Notes under the pieces: generated by a model
Seen by the model: only the letters and a program-made list of their open reading frames with translations
Told to the model about the DNA's origin: nothing
The model's database searches: none
DNA from: Lysinibacillus odysseyi 34hs-1 = NBRC 100172
Lineage (GTDB): Bacteria; Bacillota; Bacilli; Bacillales_A; Planococcaceae
Length of the DNA: 64,000 bases
Assembly (NCBI RefSeq): GCF_001591965.1
Contig: NZ_BCVX01000004.1
Span: 124,001 to 188,000, forward strand
Direction: 5' to 3'
Program-made: the position numbers and the translations under genes
Shown: one piece after another, positions 56,277 to 64,000 of the stretch
Position numbering within the stretch: position 1 is the stretch's first letter
Layout: each line of letters opens with the position of its first letter

Positions 56277-56521
56277 TGAAATGCCTCCTAGAACCATACA
56301 GGGAAACTAGGGGTACAGTTAATGCTGCGATTAACTATATTGTAAGTATAGCTTATAAAAAACGGTTTCCCAATAAATAAACTTCCTTTATTTTGGGAGC
56401 ATTTAATGTAGAAATAATGATGATAGCAAAAAGGCTATTTGTAATTAGTGGTTGAATGTTTGCAAAATCTTTTATTACATTACACAATTGAAACAAACGA
56501 TGCATTAAGGGTGTGATTATT

Positions 56522-56884
56522 TTGGGTACACAAAAAATAAATCTCTATGTGGATGATTTAAGAGATTGCCCGAGTGGTTTTGTTGTGGCAAGAACGTTTC
56601 AGGAAGCAATTCACCTACTTGAAAATCACGAAGTAGATATACTTTCTCTTGACCATGATTTAGGAGAAGATTTACAAGGTAATCTATTGCCAACGGGTTA
56701 TGACTTAGTAAAATATATTTGTGAAAAAGGGATGCGAGCAAACAAAATATACCTTCATACGGACAACCCTGTTGGTAGAGAGAATATGTATCAAACGTTG
56801 CATGGGGCAAAGCGAAGAGGCTTCATTGATTCAGATATTGAAATTTATCACTATTCTATTACTGAAAATAAATATACAGAATGA
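56522..56884 (+). CDS. Cyclic-phosphate processing receiver (cREC)-like protein
   Basis: 120 residues with LYVDDLRDCPSGFVVARTFQEA, LSLDHDLGEDLQG, TGYDLVKYICEKG and the end IYLHTDNPVGRENM. This is the receiver-like fold with DD, DHD and H-x-D/N-PVGRENM conserved, predicted to process cyclic phosphates or nucleotides. TTG 56522 (AAGGGTG before it) or GTG 56513 may be the start. First gene of the plus-strand cargo of island 2; no partner genes known to me beside it. Confidence 0.7.
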   Translation: MGTQKINLYVDDLRDCPSGFVVARTFQEAIHLLENHEVDILSLDHDLGEDLQGNLLPTGYDLVKYICEKGMRANKIYLHTDNPVGRENMYQTLHGAKRRGFIDSDIEIYHYSITENKYTE

Positions 56885-57289
56885 AGTGATATTAAACAAA
56901 TCGTCAAATTGATAATTATAAGTGATTTATATGAAACGGAAGATTCTTTCCCATTACCAAACCGTATCTAAGCTTCGTATATTGAAAGGTTAACGTAATA
57001 TTTAAAACTACCTAAACCACAAATTTTGCGTTAAGATCCTTTAAGTAGGAAGAGTAGTTTGTCACCTTTAGACAACCTTTTAACATTCCAGGGTATGGGT
57101 GTAAAAAGTTAATTTCATTGGGTACCTGGTAATTCATAAAAAATGTGTCCGATCTAATGTCTGATGGTGCTATTGCAAAAAAAGTTATTCACCTCAATGA
57201 ATTTATTTAGAATTAGTTAAATACTGTACAATTATATAGTAAATATAAATAAAATTATTATTAATAATTTTAAGAATGGGCGTGGTATT
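56885..57289. other. Intergenic stretch without gene
   Basis: About 400 AT-rich bases. No ORF with a ribosome site and no strong inverted repeat seen. Confidence 0.5.
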
Positions 57290-58105
57290 TTGAATAAAGT
57301 ATATTTCGCTTCGAGTAAACTAATACAGACTAAAGAAAGGAAGAAATTCCTTGATACTAATAGAAAGAAATTAGAGGAATGCTTGAGTATACTAAAAATA
57401 TTAAAAATCAAATATTCATTAGAACAATGGCGTAAGGAAGGGTTAGGTAATAACACCTTAAATTATAGTTCGCAAAAAATACTAAATAAGAGTACATCAA
57501 ATACGTTAGAGGAAAGAGAAGTTAAATCAATAATTAAGTTTTTTCAAGGTTTTTTAAATAATAATGATGAGGTAAATTACAATGGGGACTTATTGGTAGA
57601 TTTTATGTATCAACTATCCAATGAGTTCTATGACAATTACTACGAAGATTTATTAGAATATTTCCGATATGGTAACGATAAACAGCGTGAAGAAATGTCA
57701 AGCGTTAATAAGAAAGAGTTAAAAGAAAGCAATAATTTGAGTTATCCTAGAAATCCATTGTTACCTAATAGAGTAATTAGTCTATCAAATTATCATTGTG
57801 AAGTTGATCAGGAACATAAATTTTTTATTTCAAATAGAACCAAAAGGAATTATGTAGAAGCACATCATTTAATTCCACTTGCTTATCATAAAGATTTTAA
57901 TACAAGCTTAGATGTTTTAGGTAATATGGTTTCACTTTGTGTTATTTGTCATAAAAAGTTGCACCACGGGGAATTTGACGAAAAAAGGGATATTCTGATT
58001 AGCCTTTATAATAGAAAAAAAGATGACCTATATAAAGATGGTCTAGATATAGAATTTGAGGACTTGTTAAAATATTATCAAGTAAAAGTTTATGAAGAAT
58101 GGTAA
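57290..58105 (+). CDS. HNH endonuclease-like protein
   Basis: 271 residues. The C-terminal 100 residues hold an HNH motif: YVEAHHLIPL, then LGNMVSLCVICHKKLHHG with a Cys-x-x-Cys pattern preserved in part (CEVDQEH earlier, CVICH later). The N-terminal 170 residues are helical and of unknown type. Related to McrA-like and HNH restriction enzymes, so possibly a modified-DNA restriction protein. TTG 57290 is the only reasonable start. Confidence 0.75.
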   Translation: MNKVYFASSKLIQTKERKKFLDTNRKKLEECLSILKILKIKYSLEQWRKEGLGNNTLNYSSQKILNKSTSNTLEEREVKSIIKFFQGFLNNNDEVNYNGDLLVDFMYQLSNEFYDNYYEDLLEYFRYGNDKQREEMSSVNKKELKESNNLSYPRNPLLPNRVISLSNYHCEVDQEHKFFISNRTKRNYVEAHHLIPLAYHKDFNTSLDVLGNMVSLCVICHKKLHHGEFDEKRDILISLYNRKKDDLYKDGLDIEFEDLLKYYQVKVYEEW

Positions 58106-58890
58106 ACGATATTATTCAAATTTTTTATATAATTAGTTAACACCATTACTTGAAGTAAAGAATGTCGCTGAATTAGATAATAATTAGTACGCTAAGCTTA
58201 ATTATCTATTTCTTTTAAAAAATAAACATATAAATTAAACGTACTTACGAATGCATCCGTGTAGTAACATCAATCGACGGCATGACTTCCGACTGAGCAC
58301 ATATTCCTTGGGATGTGTTGGAAAAAAACTCTGTACGCATCGTCAACGAAGTAAAACTTTATATCGCAACCCAATAGCGATAGTGAGTCATTTATTATCT
58401 GAGCTACTTAAACCTATGTGTCTTTTTCAGATGCACACCTTGGTTTTATTTGGAGTGGCTGGCATGATACCCTTGTTTTGGCGTTAAACCCTTGTTGCTT
58501 CGCCATTTAAGCGTGAATCATGCCCGCAGTGGCTCCATGTAAAGCCTACCCGTAAACTTGCTATATCGATAATCTTGTCCACCAGAATGTTCTAAAATTT
58601 CGGTTGCGATATGGCTCGCATTTTAATTGCCAATTACAAAAGCGTCGTTTGGTAACTTTAACGTCGTAAATCCGATGTCTGATGAGACCCCTAAATTATT
58701 TCAACTCTCTAACTATAAAAAACAAACATTTGTAGGTAAAATAAAAAAGATTAAAAAACCGCTTTTCCTATTTGTCCCTTGGATAACGTTTAATTTATTC
58801 GACAATTTAGTTTATTTACCTACCAATTGAATATCGCGATTCAAAGCATGTAGAATGATAATACGACCACACTATGAAAGGAGCGATTCT
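58106..58890. other. Decayed region with a gene remnant
   Basis: No intact gene. The minus strand from 58624 to 58518 reads as the end of a coding sequence (see the pseudogene entry). An open frame at 58251-58487 and one at 58627-58830 have no ribosome sites. Confidence 0.5.
58518..58624 (-). pseudogene. C-terminal gene remnant, copy A
   Basis: The minus strand reads SHIATEILEHSGGQDYRYS then KFTGRLYMEPLRA and a stop; the frame is closed upstream by TAA. A similar remnant lies at 60285-60415, about 1.77 kb away. The family is not recognised. Confidence 0.6.
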
Positions 58891-59019
58891 TTGCAAGCAC
58901 AGCAAATTAAGCACGATTTAGCAGTAGCATTACAAGACGAATTCAATTCATATAAGCTGTACAAGCATGTGGCTCAGACGATACGAATGCTACTTGACGC
59001 TCAGCTAGATGAAAAATAA
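58891..59019 (+). CDS. Small 42-residue helical protein
   Basis: TTG 58891 with AAAGGAG 7 bases before it. The peptide MQAQQIKHDLAVALQDEFNS continues as a charged amphipathic helix. No membrane segment. Too short for most gene callers. Unknown family; it could be a small regulator or the partner of a short neighbour at 59047. Confidence 0.5.
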   Translation: MQAQQIKHDLAVALQDEFNSYKLYKHVAQTIRMLLDAQLDEK

Positions 59020-59046
59020 TATGTAGAATGCCATTTTAATGACTAA

Positions 59047-59232
59047 ATGGCGAAGGCTGGGGTATTAGAGCGTTCCGAAAATAAAGAACTCTCTATTATT
59101 GTTCTTGTATTTCGAGAAAATATTAACGGTGAAATATTGATTCAATTAAATATCGTTGGCAATTGGTTAATCCTGTACAATCAGCTTTCAAATGCAATGA
59201 TTGAGATTATTGATTGGCGAAAAATAGAGTAG
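59047..59232 (+). CDS. Possible 61-residue protein
   Basis: The frame MAKAGVLERSENKELSIIVL runs to a stop at 59232, with a hydrophobic middle. No ribosome site is seen before ATG 59047. A terminator follows at once, which supports a real transcript across this region. Unknown. Confidence 0.3.
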   Translation: MAKAGVLERSENKELSIIVLVFRENINGEILIQLNIVGNWLILYNQLSNAMIEIIDWRKIE

Positions 59233-59259
59233 ATGCAGCATATTGCATCTCTTTTTTTT
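59231..59259 (+). terminator. Terminator
   Basis: AGATGCA (59231-59237) / TGCATCT (59244-59250) then a T-run of about nine. Confidence 0.75.
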
Positions 59260-59449
59260 GCTCAAAATGGGTAGGGGAGATCTAATACATGAATAAATAC
59301 AAAGGGTGTATGCTGCTGTTTATGCTATAGTATAAAGTTACTTTCTAAACAATTAAAAACATGTCTTATGGTGTATTAGAGAATATCGCAGTACACTATT
59401 TTTATAATACAATAGAACAAACATTAGATATTATGGAGGCGATTGTATT

Positions 59450-59731
59450 ATGAAAGAAGAAACAAGAGACATGTTATTATATATTGCATCACGCTTTTAT
59501 TCGAGTATGCAACAAACCGCCAGATGCCTAGCTTACTTTTTTATCATTTTCTATGTTCCGTATGTGCTCGCTCATTGGGCCATGGTAACATATGCACAGG
59601 TTGATCCGCTACAATTTATACACGTATATGCTTATACAGTGACGCTAGCATTCCCATTAATGATAATCGTATCAAATTACATTCCAATGGAGCTAGATTT
59701 TGAAACGATGCAATTTGAGATCATTGACTAA
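59450..59731 (+). CDS. Small membrane protein, two transmembrane helices
   Basis: 93 residues. Helices at about 24-44 and 60-78; both ends polar. TGGAGGC lies 9 bases before ATG 59450. No family recognised. In an island of defence-type genes a small 2TM protein could be an effector or a lysis-type protein, but nothing here proves it. Confidence 0.55.
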   Translation: MKEETRDMLLYIASRFYSSMQQTARCLAYFFIIFYVPYVLAHWAMVTYAQVDPLQFIHVYAYTVTLAFPLMIIVSNYIPMELDFETMQFEIID

Positions 59732-59930
59732 ATGGCTCTCAGATGAATCGAGAATTAACTTTAAAAACAAATTTATCCATCTGAATTCATCTCATGCTTA
59801 TTGGTCATATAAGATCGGTAAGCTTTTTTATGATTAAATACTTTCCCTCTTCAATTTACATGTGTATTACTCGTTCGGACAATTAGTACTGTAGAATCGT
59901 GAGGTGTAAACTGTTGATAAGGGCGAAGCA

Positions 59931-60074
59931 ATGATGATAGCTATACGTTTTTCAACACTTATCGTATCTGTAATTGCATTGTCATTTGCTTTTACAAAAA
60001 AAAATAAACCGCCCTCGCCCCAAAAGCTGAGTAGTGGTTTATTTTTTTACTTTTTATTCGCTAATCGCCTTTGA
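59931..60074 (+). CDS. Candidate holin-like toxin peptide (type I toxin-antitoxin style)
   Basis: MMIAIRFSTLIVSVIALSFA followed by FTKKNKPPSPQK: a single hydrophobic helix with a basic tail, the pattern of small holin-like toxins in Firmicutes (TxpA/BsrG-style). The frame goes on to 47 residues through a hairpin at 59999-60047. AAGGG lies 7 bases before ATG. Antisense control would fit the hairpin, which terminates on both strands. Confidence 0.45.
   Translation: MMIAIRFSTLIVSVIALSFAFTKKNKPPSPQKLSSGLFFYFLFANRL
59999..60047. terminator. Bidirectional hairpin inside the toxin-like frame
   Basis: AAAAAATAAACC (59999-60010) pairs perfectly with GGTTTATTTTTT (60036-60047), T-runs on both strands. 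It is a terminator candidate for the toxin message and for a minus-strand RNA. Confidence 0.65.
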
Positions 60075-60284
60075 ATCGATGCTGCTTCTTGCTAAGATTG
60101 CTTGGTGTACCACCACTAAACAGTCTTATTTATAATCATTTCATACCAAATTATAGCATGATTTTTGAATTTTCTCTATACGGTTTGAATTGAATTATTA
60201 ATTTTGATGTTCTCAAGTATGTATGATTTATTCATAGTAAAATGTATGTTAAGTAACATTTTTACGATGTCTTTTAAACGTGAA

Positions 60285-60415
60285 TTATGCCCGCAAAGAA
60301 TCCGTGTAAAGCCTACCAGTAAACTTGCTGTCTCGATAATCTTATCTACCAGAATGGTCTAGTATTTCTGTTGCGATATGACTCACATTTCCATTACGAA
60401 ATACACGTCTATAAA
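60285..60415 (-). pseudogene. C-terminal gene remnant, copy B
   Basis: The minus strand reads GNVSHIATEILDHSGR, stop, DYRDSKFTGRLYTDSLRA, stop; an in-frame stop interrupts it. It is clearly related to the remnant at 58518-58624. The flanks 60075-60284 show nothing else. Confidence 0.6.
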
Positions 60416-60436
60416 ACTATCTATCATAAATATAAT

Positions 60437-61480
60437 TTATTTTTCTAGATTAATTAATAGATCATCTAACATTTCATTTAAATAATCCGAAGGTAAGGTA
60501 TCTCCATTATTCTCAATAACTTCGAGCATTTTTACTAAATCACTGTTTGTCAGACTTAAAATGAGTTTTCCATTTTCTCTCAAAGTACCTTTGATAGCTT
60601 TTTTAGAATTCTCATCTTCGCCAAAAGGTGAAATAATTATTGCAACTGACCTGAGTGCTTTAGCATATAAATATTTTTCAGTTGTATATATTTCTTTCTG
60701 GGTTATTTTCTTAGAATAATTTTTAAATTCAAAAATCACATATTTTGTTTTGAAATAATCACTTACAATTTTCCAAAAACCATCAGGTTCCCCAGATTTG
60801 ATTTTACAAATTAGATCAAATCTGAATAAATCTTCATTTGATTTTTGTTGTAATTTCCATAATGTTAAGTCATCATTAAACAAAGTTTTTAATACACCAA
60901 TACATAAATTTTCATAATCTGAAAAAGTAGTATCCGTCGTCACCCATGAGCTTAATTTATTCTTATAATCTCTAACATTATTACTTCCTATAATATTTTT
61001 TGGAACTCTATCAAATAATTCAATCTCAGTTTTTTTAGGAAGAATGTCATGAGTGGAAAAATCTAATATTGAAACTAACTCTTCTCTTAAGACATTATTG
61101 TTTCTGACGAGATACAGAATGTTAGAAAGGTCTAAAATTTTTATGTCTTCTGATTCTACCTCTTTAGAAATTTTATCAAAATCTATGCTATTCCCAACAA
61201 TTAATAATAATGTCGGATTTCCCCCTGTGGTATTGATATATTGGGATTTATTACTTTTCATTTTACTTATTGCCATTTTAAGACTAGAAAGGGGGTATCT
61301 TTCCTTCGAGGAAATTTTCACTTCAACTAAATATTTATTTTCCAAAATAAAATCAAAATAATCTGTAAATTTTAAATCATCAATGTTTTTTATATTGTGA
61401 ATATTATAATAATCGAATAACTTTTTCAAGAAGTCTTCAAATAGAAAGCCTCTCATAATTAATTTTCTTTGATTGCTCAT
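60437..61480 (-). CDS. Protein with two restriction-endonuclease-like domains
   Basis: 347 residues. The N-terminal unit has Glu15 (FLFEDFLKKLF), Asp43 (DYFDFI) and Glu53-x-Lys55 (LVEVKIS), the PD-(D/E)XK order. A second unit has Glu190 (DYENLCIGVLKTLF), Asp222 (RFDLICKI) and Glu251-x-Lys253 (IFEFKNYSKK), followed by QKEIYTTEKYLYAKALRS. Two such sites in one chain are uncommon. A ribosome site AGGAGGG precedes ATG 61480. No methylase is beside it, so it may be a modification-dependent or abortive-infection nuclease. Confidence 0.6.
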   Translation of the reverse strand: MSNQRKLIMRGFLFEDFLKKLFDYYNIHNIKNIDDLKFTDYFDFILENKYLVEVKISSKERYPLSSLKMAISKMKSNKSQYINTTGGNPTLLLIVGNSIDFDKISKEVESEDIKILDLSNILYLVRNNNVLREELVSILDFSTHDILPKKTEIELFDRVPKNIIGSNNVRDYKNKLSSWVTTDTTFSDYENLCIGVLKTLFNDDLTLWKLQQKSNEDLFRFDLICKIKSGEPDGFWKIVSDYFKTKYVIFEFKNYSKKITQKEIYTTEKYLYAKALRSVAIIISPFGEDENSKKAIKGTLRENGKLILSLTNSDLVKMLEVIENNGDTLPSDYLNEMLDDLLINLEK

Positions 61481-62015
61481 ATTTATCCCTCCTTGTTTGT
61501 AGGTATTATACCATAGGAATTAATTAGTAAATATTTTGATATTCATGTAATTAAATCATCTAATTATCTATTCAAATTTCTTAAATAAAATCAATCTTTT
61601 ACTGAAAATCAAATATTAGTTTAGAGTGTGAGTTATTTGAATAAACTTGCACTCTTTTTTGTATTTCTATAAGTGAAATAGATGGATTAAAATGGTGTAT
61701 AGTATTATTATAACAGACATCAAATTTGACCAAAGTTATGTATATTTGTTAAGTGTGTTTAGACAAAACAATATTCCTGTGAGACAGGAATCGATATTGC
61801 TAATGTGGTGGAAAAGAAGCTGATGAAGAATGGTGAGAAGTACCTATAGAGAAGGCTTATGGAGTTAACAAGAAATATACTGAGCTATAGGGGAGGGTGT
61901 TTTCCGATTCCAAGTTGATGGCAAGTATAAAGAAGGGTGTCCAAGTACACACATGGGAATGAGTTAAATAACGATACGAGTAACCATTTTGGGAAAAAAC
62001 TCAAAGGGGAATAAG
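61481..62015. other. Intergenic stretch with coding-like scraps
   Basis: AGAGTG ... CACTCT with T-run (about 61623-61660) is a weak terminator. Between 61780 and 61900 short frames (for example NVVEKKLMKNGEKYL before a stop) have a coding look but are broken by stops; they may be gene scraps. No intact gene. Confidence 0.35.
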
Positions 62016-63158
62016 ATGAACTTATTTGAAGTAGAAAAAAAAATCAATGATGAGAAACTACATTATAAATTTAAAATGCTAAAAGATAGTTTGATTGAAG
62101 AGAAGGAAATAATTCAAGAATGGTCAAAAGGGTTTATAGATAAAGATAATAAATTTGCATATGAATTTCAAACGACTTTTCATTCTTCTTTTTGGGAATT
62201 ATATCTACACACAGTTTTTAAAGAGGCTAAATTTACCTTAGATTATTCAAAACAAGTGCCTGATTTTATAGTTAAATTACCCTTTGAGTTTTATGTTGAA
62301 GCTGTGGTTGCAAATATTAAAGAAAAAGGTTTAAAAGAGGAAGAAAGGACTTTCATGGACACCTTTATAGGATTAGAAGCATTACATTTAAACCCCAATT
62401 TTAATCAAATAATTGATGAATCTATTGTTAGGTATTCTAATGCAATTCGTTCAAAAACCATGAAATATAAAAATGAATATTCCACAAAAGATTGGATAAA
62501 TAAAGAGGCTTCATTCACTCTCGCTTTAGCTTCTTATGATCAAATAAATTATGGAGTAGAGTTTATTTATCCTCTAATGGCTTTATTATATGGTTTATAT
62601 TTTGATGTTGAATCCCAAAGTTACGGGCAAAAAGACCATATTTTGAAACCTGGAACTGATGCTAAAATAAAGTTAAATATTTTTAGTGATAAGGAATTTG
62701 AAGATATATCAGCAATTATATTTACCTGTACGCTTACAATAGGAAAATTAACATCACTAGTTATTTCGAAAGGAAAATATTCTTTAAATAAAGTATTTTG
62801 TATTCGACATGATATATCTGATGATGTGTTTCCATACAAATTAAATAAAGTGTCTCCTGCCACTCCCGAACATCTTTCGGATGGATTAATAGTTTTTCAT
62901 AATCCGAGAGCTAAGAGTCCCTTACCTATAGGGCTTTTTAAAGAAACAAATGCATTGCAAATTCATGCTAAAGGCAGTAGTGATTTACAATTAATATCAG
63001 AAAATTTACCATTAGTTGCTCGTGTAAATAGTGTTTTTTTGAGATTATTTAATGATGAAATGATAATGGACTTGATGATTAAATATAATGGGTTGGATGA
63101 TAAAATGTTATTGGATTTGATGATGAAAGATTTAGGGTTTAAATTTAGTGAAAAATAG
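62016..63158 (+). CDS. Restriction-endonuclease-like protein of unknown type
   Basis: 380 residues. Near the N-terminus SSFWELYLHTVFKEAKF, then VPDFIVKLPFEFYVEAVVAN: Glu61, Asp83 and Glu95 in the E-PD-(E)xA order seen in uncharacterised nuclease-fold proteins; the usual Lys is replaced by Ala (EAV). The rest has a helical tail rich in Met/Leu. ATG 62016 follows AAAGGGGA, better than the TTG frame from 61989. Unknown role; it might act with its nuclease-type neighbours. Confidence 0.5.
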   Translation: MNLFEVEKKINDEKLHYKFKMLKDSLIEEKEIIQEWSKGFIDKDNKFAYEFQTTFHSSFWELYLHTVFKEAKFTLDYSKQVPDFIVKLPFEFYVEAVVANIKEKGLKEEERTFMDTFIGLEALHLNPNFNQIIDESIVRYSNAIRSKTMKYKNEYSTKDWINKEASFTLALASYDQINYGVEFIYPLMALLYGLYFDVESQSYGQKDHILKPGTDAKIKLNIFSDKEFEDISAIIFTCTLTIGKLTSLVISKGKYSLNKVFCIRHDISDDVFPYKLNKVSPATPEHLSDGLIVFHNPRAKSPLPIGLFKETNALQIHAKGSSDLQLISENLPLVARVNSVFLRLFNDEMIMDLMIKYNGLDDKMLLDLMMKDLGFKFSEK

Positions 63159-63367
63159 TAGATTTTAGCGATAAAAACTAGAAAAAGAACTTCGATTACT
63201 TTTAGTTTTTTTTAGGTACTGCATAACCAAGCATAATATAGTAGTGAACATTGCAAAGCTTGGTATAGCGCTGTTTGGTGTTTTATATGGAATGATTAAA
63301 TGAAGTTCACAATGCTCAATAAACTCATATCAAAGAGAGTTGATGTGATAACATATAAGGAGAACAT
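63159..63367. other. Short intergenic region
   Basis: A 19-codon hydrophobic frame begins at a GTG near 63246 (VNIAKLGIALFGVLYGMIK) without a clear ribosome site. Otherwise nothing supportable. Confidence 0.3.
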
Positions 63368-64000
63368 ATGGATATAACGAATTTTAGACAATTAGATTAC
63401 TTTATTAAAAAAGGTGCGATTCCAAGAATAGAATTGATTGATAAATTGTCTGTCGATTTTAATATGGGTTTCTTTTTAGGTATTGAAAATGGGTTTCCCT
63501 TACATGAAGCTTCTAAACTTTCTGCTCAAAGTTTGAAACAATCTTGGGAAGAAAATAATAATTATATAGAGAGAGTAATTGAATATCTAGAAGAATTTTG
63601 GAATTGGGAAATAGAATATAGTGAAAACTATATCAACTTACATTTGGATAACGAAATCATCCGAGCTATAAAAAATGAAACCTTTCAACCTCCTACTACT
63701 TGTTGTCCTATTTATATAATTACAGTTGGCGAAGGTGAAAGTGAAAAGGTTGTTTATATTGGGAAAACTTCTTCTACAAATAATAGGTTTAAGGGAGGAC
63801 ATACAGTCGCTCTTAAGCTACATCATCCAAAATACGATGGACTGAAAAAAAGTATTTATTTTTCAAGCGTTATGTTATTAAGTACAGATGAAGAATATCT
63901 TCCTTTAGAGTTTATTTCTAACTTCAAAGGAGCTGAAAAGTTATTATTAGAAGTAGAGGCTAGCTTAATATACCATTATAAACCTGAGCTAAATACTATA
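63368..64000 (+). CDS. GIY-YIG nuclease-type protein, truncated by the window
   Basis: 211 residues are visible and the frame is still open at the last base. The GIY-YIG signature is at CPIYIITV (about 113-120) and VVYIGKT (128-134), with Arg140/Phe141, GGH (143-145), Glu198 (LEVEASLIYHYKP) and Asn209 as the later family positions. The N-terminal 105 residues are helical and unclassified. AAGGAGAA precedes ATG 63368. It follows another nuclease-like gene in the same direction. Confidence 0.65.
   Translation, partial: MDITNFRQLDYFIKKGAIPRIELIDKLSVDFNMGFFLGIENGFPLHEASKLSAQSLKQSWEENNNYIERVIEYLEEFWNWEIEYSENYINLHLDNEIIRAIKNETFQPPTTCCPIYIITVGEGESEKVVYIGKTSSTNNRFKGGHTVALKLHHPKYDGLKKSIYFSSVMLLSTDEEYLPLEFISNFKGAEKLLLEVEASLIYHYKPELNTI

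Larger units (their letters stand above)
54992..64000. mobile_element. Genomic island 2, partial
   Basis: It begins at the second att repeat with an integrase related to that of island 1, and shows very AT-rich genes of nuclease type. No further copy of the repeat is seen before the window end, so the right border lies beyond it. Decayed gene fragments inside suggest an older or rearranged element. Confidence 0.75.

Noticed and set aside
58251-58487. 78-codon frame
   Set aside because: No ribosome site, odd composition, and it lies in a decayed region.

Overview
The window looks like a chromosomal segment from a Planococcaceae/Bacillaceae Firmicute, in the Solibacillus/Lysinibacillus neighbourhood. 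The reasons are strong AGGAGG ribosome sites, TTG/GTG starts, the gap-pgk-tpiA-gpmI-eno glycolytic order, and secG-est-rnr-smpB followed by a Bacillus-type tmRNA gene. No 16S rRNA or tRNA gene is present, so the genus is an inference.

Core block (1-13.6 kb): the end of gap and complete pgk, tpiA, gpmI and eno. Next come an array of seven 21-bp repeats, a NERD-nuclease protein, a CNNM/HlyC-type membrane protein, a small acidic lipoprotein, secG, est, rnr and smpB.

Accessory chromosomal block (13.6-39.2 kb): a DUF2294 protein and a soluble PAS chemoreceptor. Then a lantibiotic/cationic-peptide resistance unit (ABC transporter plus YxeA protein, divergent from a two-component pair), an ArsR-controlled oxidoreductase, and an amino-acid ABC importer. 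An ankyrin/SMI1 pair follows. After it is an RpiR-headed operon matching the D-to-L amino acid conversion route (N-acyltransferase, N-succinylamino acid racemase, M20 deacylase), with two YkvI-type transporters behind it. The block ends with a lipoprotein and an ECF-type sigma/anti-sigma pair. In Bacillus subtilis ssrA sits directly beside smpB; here about 25.7 kb lies between them.

Mobile block (39.2-64 kb): ssrA (tmRNA, tag GKQQNLAFAA) is the target of two islands integrated in tandem. Island 1 (about 15.4 kb) is bounded by a 15-bp repeat of the tmRNA 3' end. It carries a tyrosine integrase, an excisionase-like protein, a frameshifted Cro/CI repressor and a replication initiator-like protein. 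Its cargo is a type I restriction-modification operon (with an extra half-size specificity subunit and a DinD gene inside), a YgjP-like metallopeptidase, and a CD-NTase/SLATT two-gene CBASS-like module. At its far end lie two tandem long hairpins in front of a 147-residue protein of unknown type.

Island 2 starts at the second repeat with a related integrase and runs past the window edge. It is very AT-rich and carries a cREC protein, an HNH nuclease, small peptides including a holin-like toxin candidate, a protein with two nuclease-like motifs, another nuclease-like protein and a GIY-YIG protein cut by the window end. Most cargo of both islands looks like genome defence.
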